A DNA stretch of 64,000 nt from an uncultured Roseobacter sp. Its GTDB lineage: Bacteria > Pseudomonadota > Alphaproteobacteria > Rhodobacterales > Rhodobacteraceae. The stretch covers positions 124,001 to 188,000 of the forward strand of contig NZ_CANMDB010000001.1 in the NCBI RefSeq assembly GCF_947496515.1. The letters run 5' to 3'. Position numbers and translations under genes: made by a program. Below, in pieces: positions 46,755 to 55,859 of this stretch (positions are counted from its first letter, which is position 1; each line of letters opens with the position of its first letter). The notes below the pieces were generated by a model that was given only the letters and a program-made list of their open reading frames with translations, ran no database searches and was not told the origin of the DNA.

Positions 46755-47168
46755 ATGGGTGCTCAGAACGGAAAAGACCTTCTGATCAAGGTCGATATGA
46801 CAGGCAGCGGCAGCTACGCGACGCTGGCAGGGCTGCGGGCGACACGTGTCAGCTTCAACGCCGAGACGATTGATGTGACCAGCCTGGAGAGCCAGGGCGG
46901 CTGGCGTGAGCTGTTGGCAGGGGCGGGCATGCGTTCCGTTTCGATCAGCGGATCGGGCGTGTTTCGCGATGCGGACACTGATGAACGGGCGCGGCAGCTG
47001 TTCTTTGACGGCGAAGCCCCGGCATTTCAGGTCGTGATCCCGGATTTTGGTGTCGTCGAAGGTCCGTTCCAGATCACCGCCATCGAATATGGCGGCAGCC
47101 ACAACGGCGAGGCGACCTATGAGGTGTCACTGGCGAGTGCCGGTGCGCTGAGCTTTTCGGCGATCTGA
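46755..47168 (+). CDS. GTA gene 9, major tail protein (tail tube)
   Basis: 137 residues, TP901-1-type major tail protein: NGKDLLIKVDMTGSGSY, ATRVSFNAETIDVTSLES and ISGSGVFRDADTDERARQLF. It polymerises as hexamer rings to form the short non-contractile tail. GGAG precedes the ATG. Confidence 0.92.
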   Translation: MGAQNGKDLLIKVDMTGSGSYATLAGLRATRVSFNAETIDVTSLESQGGWRELLAGAGMRSVSISGSGVFRDADTDERARQLFFDGEAPAFQVVIPDFGVVEGPFQITAIEYGGSHNGEATYEVSLASAGALSFSAI

Positions 47169-47170
47169 GC

Positions 47171-47488
47171 ATGGCAAATCCTTGGAGGGGTGATGTGGCC
47201 TTGGTCATTGATGGCGAAAGCTGCGTGATGCGGCTGACGCTCGGAGCGCTGGCGGAGCTGGAGGCGGGCATGGCTGCGGACAGTCTGATGGCCATGGTCG
47301 AGCGGTTCGAGAGCAGTAACTTTACCAGCCGGGACGTGCTCGCCCTGCTTGGCGCCGGTTTGCGCGGCGGTAAATGCGGGGTGAGCGAGGACGCGCTGTA
47401 CCACGCGGAGATTGCGGGTGGGCCGATTGCGGCGGCACGGGCGGCCGCGGAGCTGCTAGCCCGCGCCTTTACGGTGCCGGAGGCGTGA
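47171..47488 (+). CDS. GTA gene 10, GTA_gp10 tail assembly protein
   Basis: 105 residues. The start NPWRGDVALVIDGESCVMRL followed by LTLGALAELEAGM matches the GTA_gp10 family, the counterpart of the phage tail assembly chaperone that coats the tape measure. It lies two bases after gene 9. The stop overlaps the GTG of gene 10.1. Confidence 0.87.
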   Translation: MANPWRGDVALVIDGESCVMRLTLGALAELEAGMAADSLMAMVERFESSNFTSRDVLALLGAGLRGGKCGVSEDALYHAEIAGGPIAAARAAAELLARAFTVPEA

Positions 47489-47694
47489 GCCGCCTGGATT
47501 GGCCCGCGCTGATGCGGCTCGGTCTGCGGGGGCTGGCGCTGGAACCGGAGGTGTTCTGGTCGCTGACGCCCGCGGAGCTGCAGGTGATGCTGGCCGATCC
47601 ACAGGCGGGGGCGCCGCTGCTGAGCACCGGGCTCGATGCGCTGATGGCAGCCTACCCGGATCAAGACAAGAAGGATGACAGCTATGACAGATGA
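47485..47694 (+). CDS. GTA gene 10.1, rcc01693-family tail assembly protein
   Basis: 69 residues starting at GTG 47485, overlapping the gene 10 stop (GTGA). The sequence LDWPALMRLGLRGLALEPEV then FWSLTPAELQVML is the rcc01693 (phage tail assembly chaperone) family. With gene 10 it resembles the G/T pair of phage lambda, but here it is a separate gene by reinitiation and not by frameshift. It overlaps the start of gene 11. Confidence 0.83.
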   Translation: MSRLDWPALMRLGLRGLALEPEVFWSLTPAELQVMLADPQAGAPLLSTGLDALMAAYPDQDKKDDSYDR

Positions 47695-48343
47695 CAGCGG
47701 ATTTGACGATCTGGAAGGGCGCGCGGAAGGGTTGAACGATACTTTGGGTCAGACCGGTGTGCTCGTCTCGGGGTTCGACACCGAACTCAAGCGGATGCAG
47801 ACTTCGCTGCAGGCCACCGGACGTGACATCGCCGTGCTGGAGCGCGGGTTGACGAGCGGGTTGCGCAAGGCGTTTGACGGTGTCGTCTTTGACGGGCTGA
47901 GCTTGTCCGGCGCGCTCGACACGCTGGCCAACAGTCTTGTGAACACCGCCTACAATGCTGCCATCAGCCCGGTGACCAAACAGGTCGGCGGACTGCTGGC
48001 GCAGGGCGTGGACGGTCTGCTGGGCGGTATCCTGCCCTTTGCTGACGGGGCGCCCTTTAGCCAGGGCCGTGTGATGCCCTTTGCCACCGGCGGGATTGTC
48101 AGCGGTGCCACGCCTTTCGGCATGCGCGGCGGTATGGGGATCATGGGCGAGGCGGGACCCGAGGCGATCATGCCGCTGGCGCGCGGGCCCGATGGCAAGC
48201 TGGGTGTGCGGGGCGCTGGCGGTGGCGGGCAGTCCATCGTGATGAACATCACGACCCCTGATGTGCAGGGGTTCCAGCGCAGCCAGGGTCAGATCGCTGC
48301 ACAGATGAGCCGGGCGCTTGGGCGCGGGCAACGCAATCGCTAG
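47684..48343 (+). CDS. GTA gene 11, short tail tape measure protein
   Basis: 219 residues from ATG 47684, with AAGGA eight bases upstream; the ATG at 47675 abuts that site. N-terminal helical part LKRMQTSLQATGRDIAVLER, then hydrophobic segments and the Gly-rich FATGGIVSGATPFGMRGGMG and MGEAGPEAIMPLARG typical of tape measure C-termini. The small size predicts a short tail, as in RcGTA. Confidence 0.88.
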   Translation: MTDDSGFDDLEGRAEGLNDTLGQTGVLVSGFDTELKRMQTSLQATGRDIAVLERGLTSGLRKAFDGVVFDGLSLSGALDTLANSLVNTAYNAAISPVTKQVGGLLAQGVDGLLGGILPFADGAPFSQGRVMPFATGGIVSGATPFGMRGGMGIMGEAGPEAIMPLARGPDGKLGVRGAGGGGQSIVMNITTPDVQGFQRSQGQIAAQMSRALGRGQRNR

Positions 48344-48361
48344 GAAAAAGGGAGCAGGTTC

Positions 48362-48994
48362 ATGCAGTTCCATGAAGTGAGATTTCCCGCGACGCTGAGT
48401 TTCGGCTCGGTCGGCGGGCCGGAGCGGCGCACCGATGTGGTGACGATCAGCAACGGGTATGAGGAGCGCAATTCGCCCTGGGCCCATTCGCGGCGCCGGT
48501 ATGATGCGGGCATGGGCATGCGCTCGCTCGACGATATCGAGGCGCTGATTGCGTTTTTTGAAGCGCGGTTCGGGCAGCTCTTTGGGTTTCGCTGGAAGGA
48601 TTGGTCCGATTACCGCTCTTCCAAGCCGTCAGTACCGATCTCCGGGCTGGATCAGGTCTTGGGGCAGGGCGACGGGAGCGCGACGCGGTTCGCGCTGGTC
48701 AAGACCTACCGTTCCGGTGAGCATGGCTACGCGCGCCCGATCAGCAAGCCCGTTGAGGGCACGGTGAAGGTTGGCGTCGCGGGCAGTGAACTGGTGGAAA
48801 CCGCGGATTTCGCGGTGGATTATGCCACGGGCGAGATCAGTTTTGCGGTGCCGCCCGCTGCCGGCGCCGAGGTCACTGCCGGATTTGAGTTTGACGTGCC
48901 GGTCCGCTTCGACACGGACCGCATCCAGACCAGCATTGCGAGCTTTCAGGCAGGTGAAGTGCCCAATGTGCCGATTGTAGAGGTGCGCATCTGA
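48362..48994 (+). CDS. GTA gene 12, distal tail protein (DUF2460)
   Basis: 210 residues. FHEVRFPATLSFGSVGGPER, then NGYEERNSPWAHSRRRYD and FRWKDWSDYRS are the DUF2460/TIGR02217 signatures. In RcGTA this protein forms the hexameric distal ring that joins tube and hub. Its stop shares a base with gene 13 (TGATG). Confidence 0.9.
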   Translation: MQFHEVRFPATLSFGSVGGPERRTDVVTISNGYEERNSPWAHSRRRYDAGMGMRSLDDIEALIAFFEARFGQLFGFRWKDWSDYRSSKPSVPISGLDQVLGQGDGSATRFALVKTYRSGEHGYARPISKPVEGTVKVGVAGSELVETADFAVDYATGEISFAVPPAAGAEVTAGFEFDVPVRFDTDRIQTSIASFQAGEVPNVPIVEVRI

Positions 48995-49881
48995 TGGCCG
49001 AGATGAATGCAGAGCTGAAGGCGCATCTTGAGGGTGGGTTAACCACCGTCGCGCATGCCTGGTCGATTACGCGCAAGGATGGCGTGGTGCTGGGCTTTAC
49101 CGATCACGATCGCGATCTGAGTTTCGACGGGATCCGTTTTCGGGCCGACACCGGACTGAGTGCGTTGGCGCTGAGCCAGAGCACAGGGCTGTCGGTGGAC
49201 AATACCGAAGCGCTCGGCGCGCTGAGCGATCTGGCGATCCGGGAGGATGAGATCGAGCAGGGGCGTTTCGATGACGCCGAGGTGCGGGCGTGGCTGGTGA
49301 ACTGGCAGGACGTGAGCCAGCGGTGGATGCAGTTTCGCGGTACCATCGGTGAGTTGCGCCGGGCCGATGGTGGATTTCAGGCCGAGTTGCGCGGGCTGAC
49401 AGAAACGCTGAACCAGCCCTTGGGTCGGGTCTATCAGAAACCCTGCACAGCGGTTCTCGGCGACAAGGCCTGCGGTTTTGACCTGAGTGCGCCGGGGTTT
49501 TCCATTGAGTTGCCCATTGAGGGTCTGAGCCAGTCACGGGTGTTCCGCTGGGCCGGATTTGGCGGGTTCGAGACCGGCTGGTTTGCCCGCGGACGTATGG
49601 AAGTGCTGAGCGGGGCCGCCGCCGGGCTTTGGGGAATGGTCAAGCAGGACCGTTTCGAAGGGAACGACCGGGTGATCGAGTTGTGGGAGGCCGTGCGGGC
49701 GCCCTTGGCAGCGGGTGACATCGTCCGGGTGATCGCCGGGTGTGACAAGCGCAGTGAGACCTGCCGGTTGAAATTCGCCAATCTCGTGAACTTCCAGGGC
49801 TTTCCCGATGTGCCGGGTGAGGACTGGATGCTCGCGGTGCCGAAATCCACCGGGACCAACAGCGGCGGGAGCCTGAGATGA
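48994..49881 (+). CDS. GTA gene 13, tail hub protein (DUF2163)
   Basis: 295 residues. AHAWSITRKDGVVLGFTDHD near the start and QKPCTAVLGDKACGFDLS with GCDKRSETCRLKFANLVNF at the end are DUF2163/phage BR0599 features; the paired cysteines (CTAVLGDKACG and CDKRSETC) may bind an iron-sulfur cluster in the hub, as seen in RcGTA. Overlaps gene 14 by ATGA. Confidence 0.9.
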   Translation: MAEMNAELKAHLEGGLTTVAHAWSITRKDGVVLGFTDHDRDLSFDGIRFRADTGLSALALSQSTGLSVDNTEALGALSDLAIREDEIEQGRFDDAEVRAWLVNWQDVSQRWMQFRGTIGELRRADGGFQAELRGLTETLNQPLGRVYQKPCTAVLGDKACGFDLSAPGFSIELPIEGLSQSRVFRWAGFGGFETGWFARGRMEVLSGAAAGLWGMVKQDRFEGNDRVIELWEAVRAPLAAGDIVRVIAGCDKRSETCRLKFANLVNFQGFPDVPGEDWMLAVPKSTGTNSGGSLR

Positions 49882-50324
49882 CACCACAGCAGCAAGCGCT
49901 CATCGCAGAAGCGCGCAGTTGGATCGGCACGCCTTATGTCCATCAGTTCGCGGTCAAAGGGGCCGGGACCGATTGTCTGGGTCTGGTCAGAGGGCTGTGG
50001 CGCACGCTTTACGGTGCTGAGCCCGAGCCGGTGCCGGCCTATTCGATGGACTGGTCCGAGCCGCAGGGCGAAGAACGTCTGTGGGATGCGGCGTTGCGGC
50101 ATTTCGAGCCGAAGCCGCTGGAGGAGGAGGCGCCGGGCGATGTGATCCTTTTCCGCATGCGCCACAACGCGGTGGCCAAGCATCTGGGTGTGGTCGCAAA
50201 TGTGGGCGCACACCCCAGCTTTATCCACGCCTACGCACGCTATGGCGTCGTCGAAAGCGCGTTGAGCGTGCCGTGGCGGCGCCGGATCGTCGCACGGTTT
50301 CAATTCCCCGGGGGGGCTGTCTGA
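49878..50324 (+). CDS. GTA gene 14, NlpC/P60 tail peptidase
   Basis: 148 residues, NlpC/P60 cysteine peptidase. Cys33 lies in GAGTDCLGLVRGLWR, and candidate histidines are in AKHLGVVAN and PSFIHAYARYG. It sits at the tail tip and is thought to cut peptidoglycan peptides so that DNA can enter the recipient periplasm. The stop overlaps gene 15 (TGATG). Confidence 0.92.
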   Translation: MTPQQQALIAEARSWIGTPYVHQFAVKGAGTDCLGLVRGLWRTLYGAEPEPVPAYSMDWSEPQGEERLWDAALRHFEPKPLEEEAPGDVILFRMRHNAVAKHLGVVANVGAHPSFIHAYARYGVVESALSVPWRRRIVARFQFPGGAV

Positions 50325-53300
50325 TGGCAACGATTGTTTTATCCGCAGCGGGTGCTGCTGCCGGCGGCGCCATTGGTGGCAGCTTTGCGGGCCTGTCCAC
50401 GGCGGTCATCGGGCGCGCGGTAGGGGCGACCATCGGTCGGGTCATCGACCAGAAGCTGATGGGGCAGGGCTCCGAAGTTGTGGAGACCGGCAAGGTCGAC
50501 CGCTTTCGCATTTCCAGCGTCGGCGAGGGCGAGGCGCTGGCGCAGGTTTACGGGCGGATGCGGTTGGGAGGTCAGGTCATCTGGGCGTCCGATTTTGCGG
50601 AGACCGTGACGGTCTCCAGCAGTGGCGGCGGCGGCGGCAAGGGCAGCCCGAGCCAACCCAAGAGCAAGACGCGCAGCTATAGCTATTCGGTCAACCTGGC
50701 CGTTGCCATCTGCGAGGGTGAGATCACGCGCATCGGGCGCATCTGGGCCAATGGCGAGGAAATCGCGCCCGATGATCTCAATATGCGGATCTACAAGGGG
50801 CGTGGCGATCAACTGCCTGATCCCGTGATCGAGGCGATCGAGGGCAGCGGGTCGGTGCCGGCCTATCGCGGCACCGCCTATGTGGTTTTCGAGAACCTTG
50901 CGCTGGAGCAATTCGGCAACCGGATCCCGCAGTTCTCCTTTGAGATCTCGCGACCCGAACAGCTGGATCAAGAGACGGCGGAACTGGCGCTGACCTACGC
51001 CATCAAGAGTGTCGCAATGATCCCGGGCACGGGTGAGTATTCGCTGGCCACAACGGCGGTGCATTACACCAGCGGTCCCGGTAGCCGGTGGAGTGCAAAC
51101 GTCAACACACCCGCCGCCAAGACAGATTTTTCCGCTTCGCTGGACGCACTGGTCGAAGAGCTTCCGAATTGTCAGGCGTCTTCGCTTGTCGTGTCCTGGT
51201 TTGGTGATGACCTGCGCTGCGGCTCCTGTGCAGTGAGGCCTCGGGTCGAAAAAAAGCAGTTCGACGGTGAGAACATGCCCTGGTCTGTCAGCGGGCTGAC
51301 GCGGGCGAGCGCCCTGGCGATGCCACAGGATGACGGCCGCCCGATCTATGGCGGCACACCCACGGACCAGTCTGTCGTGCAGGCGATCCGGGCGATCAAG
51401 GCGGCGGGGCAGGAGGTGTTGTTCTACCCGTTCATCCTGATGGACCAACTCGGCGATAACACCCTGCCCAGCCCCTACGCTCCGGGCGAGATGCAACCGA
51501 GTCTGCCTTGGCGCGGACGGATTACCTTGTCGGTCGCACCGGGCCTCGACGGCTCGCCGGACGGGACGGCGGAAGCGGATACGCAAGTCGCCGCCTTCTT
51601 TGGAGCAGCGCGCGCGGCGCATTTCAGCGTCTCGGGCAGTTCCGTCGTCTACGGCGGACCCGCGGAGTGGTCGTTTTCGCGCTTCATCCTGCATTACGCA
51701 GCGCTGTGCAAAGCCGCGGGCGGGGTTGAGGCCTTTTGCATCGGCACCGAGATGCGCGGGCTCACACAGATCCGCGGCGCTGAAAACCGCTTCGTCGCAG
51801 TCGAGCGTTTGCGCAGTGTCGCCGCCGACGTGCGCGCGATCCTCGGACCGCAGACCAAGATCACATACGCTGCCGACTGGAGCGAGTACTTTGGCTATCA
51901 GCCTCAGGATGGCTCGGGGGATCGGTATTTTCACCTGGATCCGCTCTGGGCCGATCCGAACATCGATTTCATCGGGATCGACAATTACATGCCGATGTCC
52001 GACTGGCGTGAGGGGGACAGCCATCTCGATGCCAAGGTGGGCTCCATTTATGATCTGGACTACCTGCGCGGGAACATCGCCGGGGGCGAGGGGTATGACT
52101 GGTACTACGCGTCCGAAGAGGCCGCGGCAGCTCAGGAGCGCACGCCGATTGAGGATGGTGCCCATGATGAGCCCTGGATCTATCGTTACAAGGACATCAA
52201 GAACTGGTGGTCCAACGCGCACCACGAACGTATCGGCGGTGAGCGTGCGGCCCAGCCGACCGCCTGGGTGCCGGGTTCCAAGCCCGTGTGGTTCACCGAG
52301 ATGGGGTGCGCTTCCATTGACAAGGGGACCAATCAGCCCAACAAGTTCCTTGATCTGAAATCCTCGGAGAGCAGCTTGCCGAAGTATTCCAACGGTGCGC
52401 GCGATGACTTCATTCAGGCGCAGTATCTGCGGGCAATGGTCAGCTTTTGGGGAGAGGTTGAGAATAACCCGGTTTCGGAGATCTATGGCGGGCCGATGGT
52501 CGATATGGACCGGGCCTTCGTCTGGGCCTGGGACGCGCGGCCCTATCCGTATTTTCCCAACAATGCCGGTCTCTGGAGCGATTCGGAGAACTACGCGCGG
52601 GGGCATTGGATCAACGGGCGGACCTCGGCGCAGTCGCTGGCATCGGTTGTTGCCGAGATCTGTACCCGTGCCGGGGTGCCAGCCTTTGATACCAGCAAGC
52701 TCTATGGATCGGTGCGCGGCTATACCGTGGGCGATGTGAACAACGCGCGGGCGGCCTTGCAGCCCCTGATGCTGCGCTACGCCTTCGATGCGGTGGAACG
52801 GGACGGGCAGCTGATCTTTACCATGCGCGATGGCAAGACACCGGTGCCGCTCACCCGCGATATGCTGGCGCTGAGTGATGAGCTGGACGGGACGCTGGAG
52901 CAGGCCCGCTCCTCCGAGGCAGAGATGGCCGGACGCGTGCGGTTGCGGTTCGTTCAGGCGGATGCGGAGTTCGATGTGTTGGCCGAGGAGGCGGTTCTGG
53001 CCGACGAGCGGACCCATTCGGTGTCGACATCGGAGGTGCCCATGGCGCTGACGCGCGGGGAGGGGCGCCAGGTGGCCGAGCGGTGGCTGACCGAGGCACG
53101 GATCGCGCGTGAGGCCATTCGCTTTGCGCTGCCGCCGTCCTGTCTGACGCTGGGCGCGGGGGATGTGGTCGAACTCAGCGGTGATCAGAGCGAGGGGCGT
53201 TCCCTCTACCGGATCGACCGGGTGGAGCAGGGCGCATTGCAGATTGTCGAGGCCATCCGCATGGAGCCCGATGTCTATACCTCCGCCGAGATGATCGACG

Positions 53301-54268
53301 ATCTGCCGAGCCCGCGTGCCTTTTTGCCGTCGGTGCCGGTGTCGACGCTGTTTCTCGACCTGCCGCTGATGACCGGGGACGAAACTCCGCACGCGCCCCA
53401 TGTGGCCGTGACCTCGCAGCCCTGGCAGGGGTCGGTCGCGATCTACCAGTCCCCCGCCGATAGTGATTTCCGGCTGGTGGGCCAGATCTCCGCGCGTTCG
53501 ACAATCGGCGTGACGCAATCGACTTTGGCTGCCGCACCCATGGGCCGTCTGGATCGGGGGGCGCCGCTGCAGGTCAAGCTGGTGAGCGGTGCGCTCAGTT
53601 CCGTTGAGCTGAGTACGATGCTGGCGGGCGCCAATCTGGCCGCGATTGGCGATGGTACGCCGGACAACTGGGAGATCATCCAGTTCGCCGGTGCGGAACT
53701 GGTGGCGCAGGATACCTACCGGCTGCACACGCGGCTGCGCGGACAGCTGGGCAGCGACGGGCTGATGCCCGACGTCTGGCCGGAGGGGTCGTGGTTCGTG
53801 CTGCTCAATGGGTTTCCCGAGCAGCTGGACCTGAGCCGCAACCTGCGCCGTGTCGATCAGACCTACCGGATCGGTCCTGCGCGCAGGCCGGTCGATGATA
53901 TCTCCTACGTGCAGGAGAGCCATGCGTTCAACGGCAATGGCGAGCGGCCCTATGCGCCGGTACATCTGCGTTGCGCGCGGGAGACGGACGGGACACTGGC
54001 GATTTCCTGGGTGCGGCGGACGCGGCTGGACGGAGATGGCTGGGACGTGCCGGATGTGCCGCTGGCGGAGGAAAGCGAGCAGTATCTGCTGCGCGTGGTC
54101 CGGGGAGATGCCGTGCTGCGGGAGGTGACCGTGACTGCGCCGGGCTGGCGCTACGGCTCCGAAGCACAGCTGGCGGATAGCGCGGATGGGAACATCGAAA
54201 TCGAGGTGGCGCAGCTTTCGTCTGTCTTTGGGGCAGGTCTGTGGCGCCGCATGATGGTGATGGTCTAG
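50324..54268 (+). CDS. GTA gene 15, host specificity / tail fibre hub protein with TIM-barrel domain
   Basis: 1314 residues from ATG 50324. It begins with a Gly/Ala-rich membrane-like stretch (SAAGAAAGGAIGGSFAGLST). About 430-740 is the GTA_TIM glycoside-hydrolase-like barrel; Glu476 in CIGTEMRG and Glu659 in WFTEMGC occupy the positions of acid/base and nucleophile. Next is a Phage-tail_3 domain (about 800-960), then beta-rich receptor-binding segments to the end. It forms the tail-tip baseplate that binds the recipient surface. It is the last gene of the cluster and is intact. Confidence 0.93.
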   Translation: MATIVLSAAGAAAGGAIGGSFAGLSTAVIGRAVGATIGRVIDQKLMGQGSEVVETGKVDRFRISSVGEGEALAQVYGRMRLGGQVIWASDFAETVTVSSSGGGGGKGSPSQPKSKTRSYSYSVNLAVAICEGEITRIGRIWANGEEIAPDDLNMRIYKGRGDQLPDPVIEAIEGSGSVPAYRGTAYVVFENLALEQFGNRIPQFSFEISRPEQLDQETAELALTYAIKSVAMIPGTGEYSLATTAVHYTSGPGSRWSANVNTPAAKTDFSASLDALVEELPNCQASSLVVSWFGDDLRCGSCAVRPRVEKKQFDGENMPWSVSGLTRASALAMPQDDGRPIYGGTPTDQSVVQAIRAIKAAGQEVLFYPFILMDQLGDNTLPSPYAPGEMQPSLPWRGRITLSVAPGLDGSPDGTAEADTQVAAFFGAARAAHFSVSGSSVVYGGPAEWSFSRFILHYAALCKAAGGVEAFCIGTEMRGLTQIRGAENRFVAVERLRSVAADVRAILGPQTKITYAADWSEYFGYQPQDGSGDRYFHLDPLWADPNIDFIGIDNYMPMSDWREGDSHLDAKVGSIYDLDYLRGNIAGGEGYDWYYASEEAAAAQERTPIEDGAHDEPWIYRYKDIKNWWSNAHHERIGGERAAQPTAWVPGSKPVWFTEMGCASIDKGTNQPNKFLDLKSSESSLPKYSNGARDDFIQAQYLRAMVSFWGEVENNPVSEIYGGPMVDMDRAFVWAWDARPYPYFPNNAGLWSDSENYARGHWINGRTSAQSLASVVAEICTRAGVPAFDTSKLYGSVRGYTVGDVNNARAALQPLMLRYAFDAVERDGQLIFTMRDGKTPVPLTRDMLALSDELDGTLEQARSSEAEMAGRVRLRFVQADAEFDVLAEEAVLADERTHSVSTSEVPMALTRGEGRQVAERWLTEARIAREAIRFALPPSCLTLGAGDVVELSGDQSEGRSLYRIDRVEQGALQIVEAIRMEPDVYTSAEMIDDLPSPRAFLPSVPVSTLFLDLPLMTGDETPHAPHVAVTSQPWQGSVAIYQSPADSDFRLVGQISARSTIGVTQSTLAAAPMGRLDRGAPLQVKLVSGALSSVELSTMLAGANLAAIGDGTPDNWEIIQFAGAELVAQDTYRLHTRLRGQLGSDGLMPDVWPEGSWFVLLNGFPEQLDLSRNLRRVDQTYRIGPARRPVDDISYVQESHAFNGNGERPYAPVHLRCARETDGTLAISWVRRTRLDGDGWDVPDVPLAEESEQYLLRVVRGDAVLREVTVTAPGWRYGSEAQLADSADGNIEIEVAQLSSVFGAGLWRRMMVMV

Positions 54269-54270
54269 GG

Positions 54271-54360
54271 GCAGGAACGGGAGGGGGGAAGCCTCCTCAC
54301 CTCCATCGAGGAGGATCGGAGGCTGTCCGGCCCGGGGGGCCGGGGCGCGGGAGCCGAAGG
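54271..54360 (+). repeat. GC-rich hairpin element, copy 2, after the GTA cluster
   Basis: The core 54290-54324 folds as AGCCTCC...GGAGGCT around CCTCC/GGAGG, directly behind the gene 15 stop. Copy 1 (16895-16985, minus strand) has AGCCGCC/GGCGGCT at the same stem positions, so the pairing is kept by compensatory change. It probably ends the GTA transcript, although no T tract follows. Confidence 0.7.
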
Positions 54361-54511
54361 GTGCGCCTCGCTTTGTCCGGTGAGAGTGTCTGTCGCGGTC
54401 CGATAAGGCGGGGTTCCGGTCCTATTCCGGATCGTCATTCACCCCATCACAGGTTTGCGTTTGGTTTTCGGGCGGGAGTTGCGCTAGACAGGCGATGAAA
54501 GGATGATCGCC

Positions 54512-55321
54512 ATGGCTGAACTCAAACCCCGTATCGCGGAAATTGACCCTGTCTGGGACCAGATTTGCACCGAAGCGCGTCAGGCGGCACAGGATGAGCC
54601 CTTGATGGGCGGGTTTTTGCACGCCTGTATCCTGCATCACAAGAGCATCGAAAAGGCACTGTCCTACCGGATCGCGGCCAAGCTAGCCTCCAACGAGATG
54701 TCGATGGTGGTGGTGCGCGAGATGGTCGAGGAGGCCTACGCCCAGGATCCTGCATTGGTACAGGCGGCGCGGGCGGATCTGATGGCGATTTTCGAGCGGG
54801 ATCCTGCCTGCCACCGGTTGCTGCAGCCGATCCTCTACTTCAAGGGATATCAGGCGATGCAGGCCTACCGGGTCGGGCATCATCTTTGGAAGCACGGTCA
54901 CCGCGACCTGGCCTATTTCGTGCAGATGCGGGTGTCGGAGATTTTCGGGATGGACATTCATCCGGCCGCACGAATCGGCAAGGGGATCATGATCGATCAC
55001 GCTCATTCCGTCGTGATTGGCGAAACGGCGGTGGTGGGTGACAATGTCTCGATGCTGCATTCCGTGACGCTGGGTGGAACCGGCAAGGAAGAAGAGGACC
55101 GTCACCCGAAGATCGGCGATGGTGTGCTGATCGGAGCAGGGGCGAAGGTGCTGGGAAACATCACGGTCGGGCATTGCAGCCGCATCGCTGCGGGATCGGT
55201 CGTGCTGGAGCCGGTGCCGCCGTGCAAGACGGTGGCGGGGATCCCGGCGCGGATCGTCGGCGAGGCCGGCTGCGATCAGCCGTCGATTTCCATGAACCAC
55301 ATGCTGGGCCCGAAGGACTGA
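54512..55321 (+). CDS. cysE: Serine O-acetyltransferase
   Basis: 269 residues from ATG 54512 with AAAGGA eight bases upstream; ATG 54503 touches that site and is less likely. N-terminal helical domain, then the left-handed hexapeptide-repeat helix (IHPAARIGKGIMIDHAHSVV, VGDNVSMLHSVTLGGTGKE) with the catalytic His in DHAHSVVIGE. It makes O-acetylserine from serine and acetyl-CoA, the first step of cysteine synthesis. cysE is the usual downstream neighbour of the GTA cluster in Rhodobacterales; it has no GTA role known. Confidence 0.95.
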   Translation: MAELKPRIAEIDPVWDQICTEARQAAQDEPLMGGFLHACILHHKSIEKALSYRIAAKLASNEMSMVVVREMVEEAYAQDPALVQAARADLMAIFERDPACHRLLQPILYFKGYQAMQAYRVGHHLWKHGHRDLAYFVQMRVSEIFGMDIHPAARIGKGIMIDHAHSVVIGETAVVGDNVSMLHSVTLGGTGKEEEDRHPKIGDGVLIGAGAKVLGNITVGHCSRIAAGSVVLEPVPPCKTVAGIPARIVGEAGCDQPSISMNHMLGPKD

Positions 55322-55859
55322 GCTGCCGGTCAGGTGACTGTTGGGTTGGTTGAGGTCGGCGGGGTCGGCTTGGGATATGGCCCCGATGGCGTCGATTGGG
55401 ACATCCGCGCAATCGGTGACCGCGGTCGGCGGAATACGCCGATCCCCACATGCTTTGCATTGGTTAAGACAAATGCCGGTTGGCCTCCGGATAGGGGGGC
55501 CTTGGCGGGCGCTCTGGATTGAGCCTCGTCCTACATTGATCCGGCGCGCGTCGGTGTCCGATTCCAAGCCGCCTTCGCCCCCGGCCCTGTTTGGGCGGTT
55601 GTGTGATGCGAGAGAAATCCGGTTCCGCAGGGCGCAGCCTTGTTGAGCGCTGTGCCGAGTGTACGCTTGAGTGGAAGGCCCTCAGTGAGCTGTCGATAGG
55701 TCGGAGTTGATGTGCTGGCACGGGACCCACGACCTGACCACTGCCGATACCCGACACGAGAGGCGCTCAATGGTCAGAGCTGCGGCCCAAGGTCAGAGGC
55801 CGAATGCGAAAGCCCGCTCGAACCGGCCCTCAGCATTGAACCAACAGGGGCGCTGGCTG
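55322..55859. other. 538-bp intergenic stretch with no supported gene
   Basis: It lies between the convergent cysE and ppx genes. Several short open frames exist on the minus strand, rich in Arg, Pro and Ser, but none has a family motif or convincing start. No tRNA, repeat or transposase sequence was recognised. It could be decayed coding sequence. Confidence 0.4.

Noticed and set aside
47440-47500. Programmed frameshift between GTA genes 10 and 10.1, as in lambda G/GT
   Set aside because: No XXXYYYZ slippery heptamer was found before the gene 10 stop, and gene 10.1 has its own GTG start overlapping the stop, so reinitiation explains it.
50339-53965. 1208-codon open frame on the strand opposite GTA gene 15
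   Set aside because: It lies wholly antisense to a well-supported gene, is rich in Arg, His, Gly and Pro as expected for a GC-driven shadow frame, and has no family motif.
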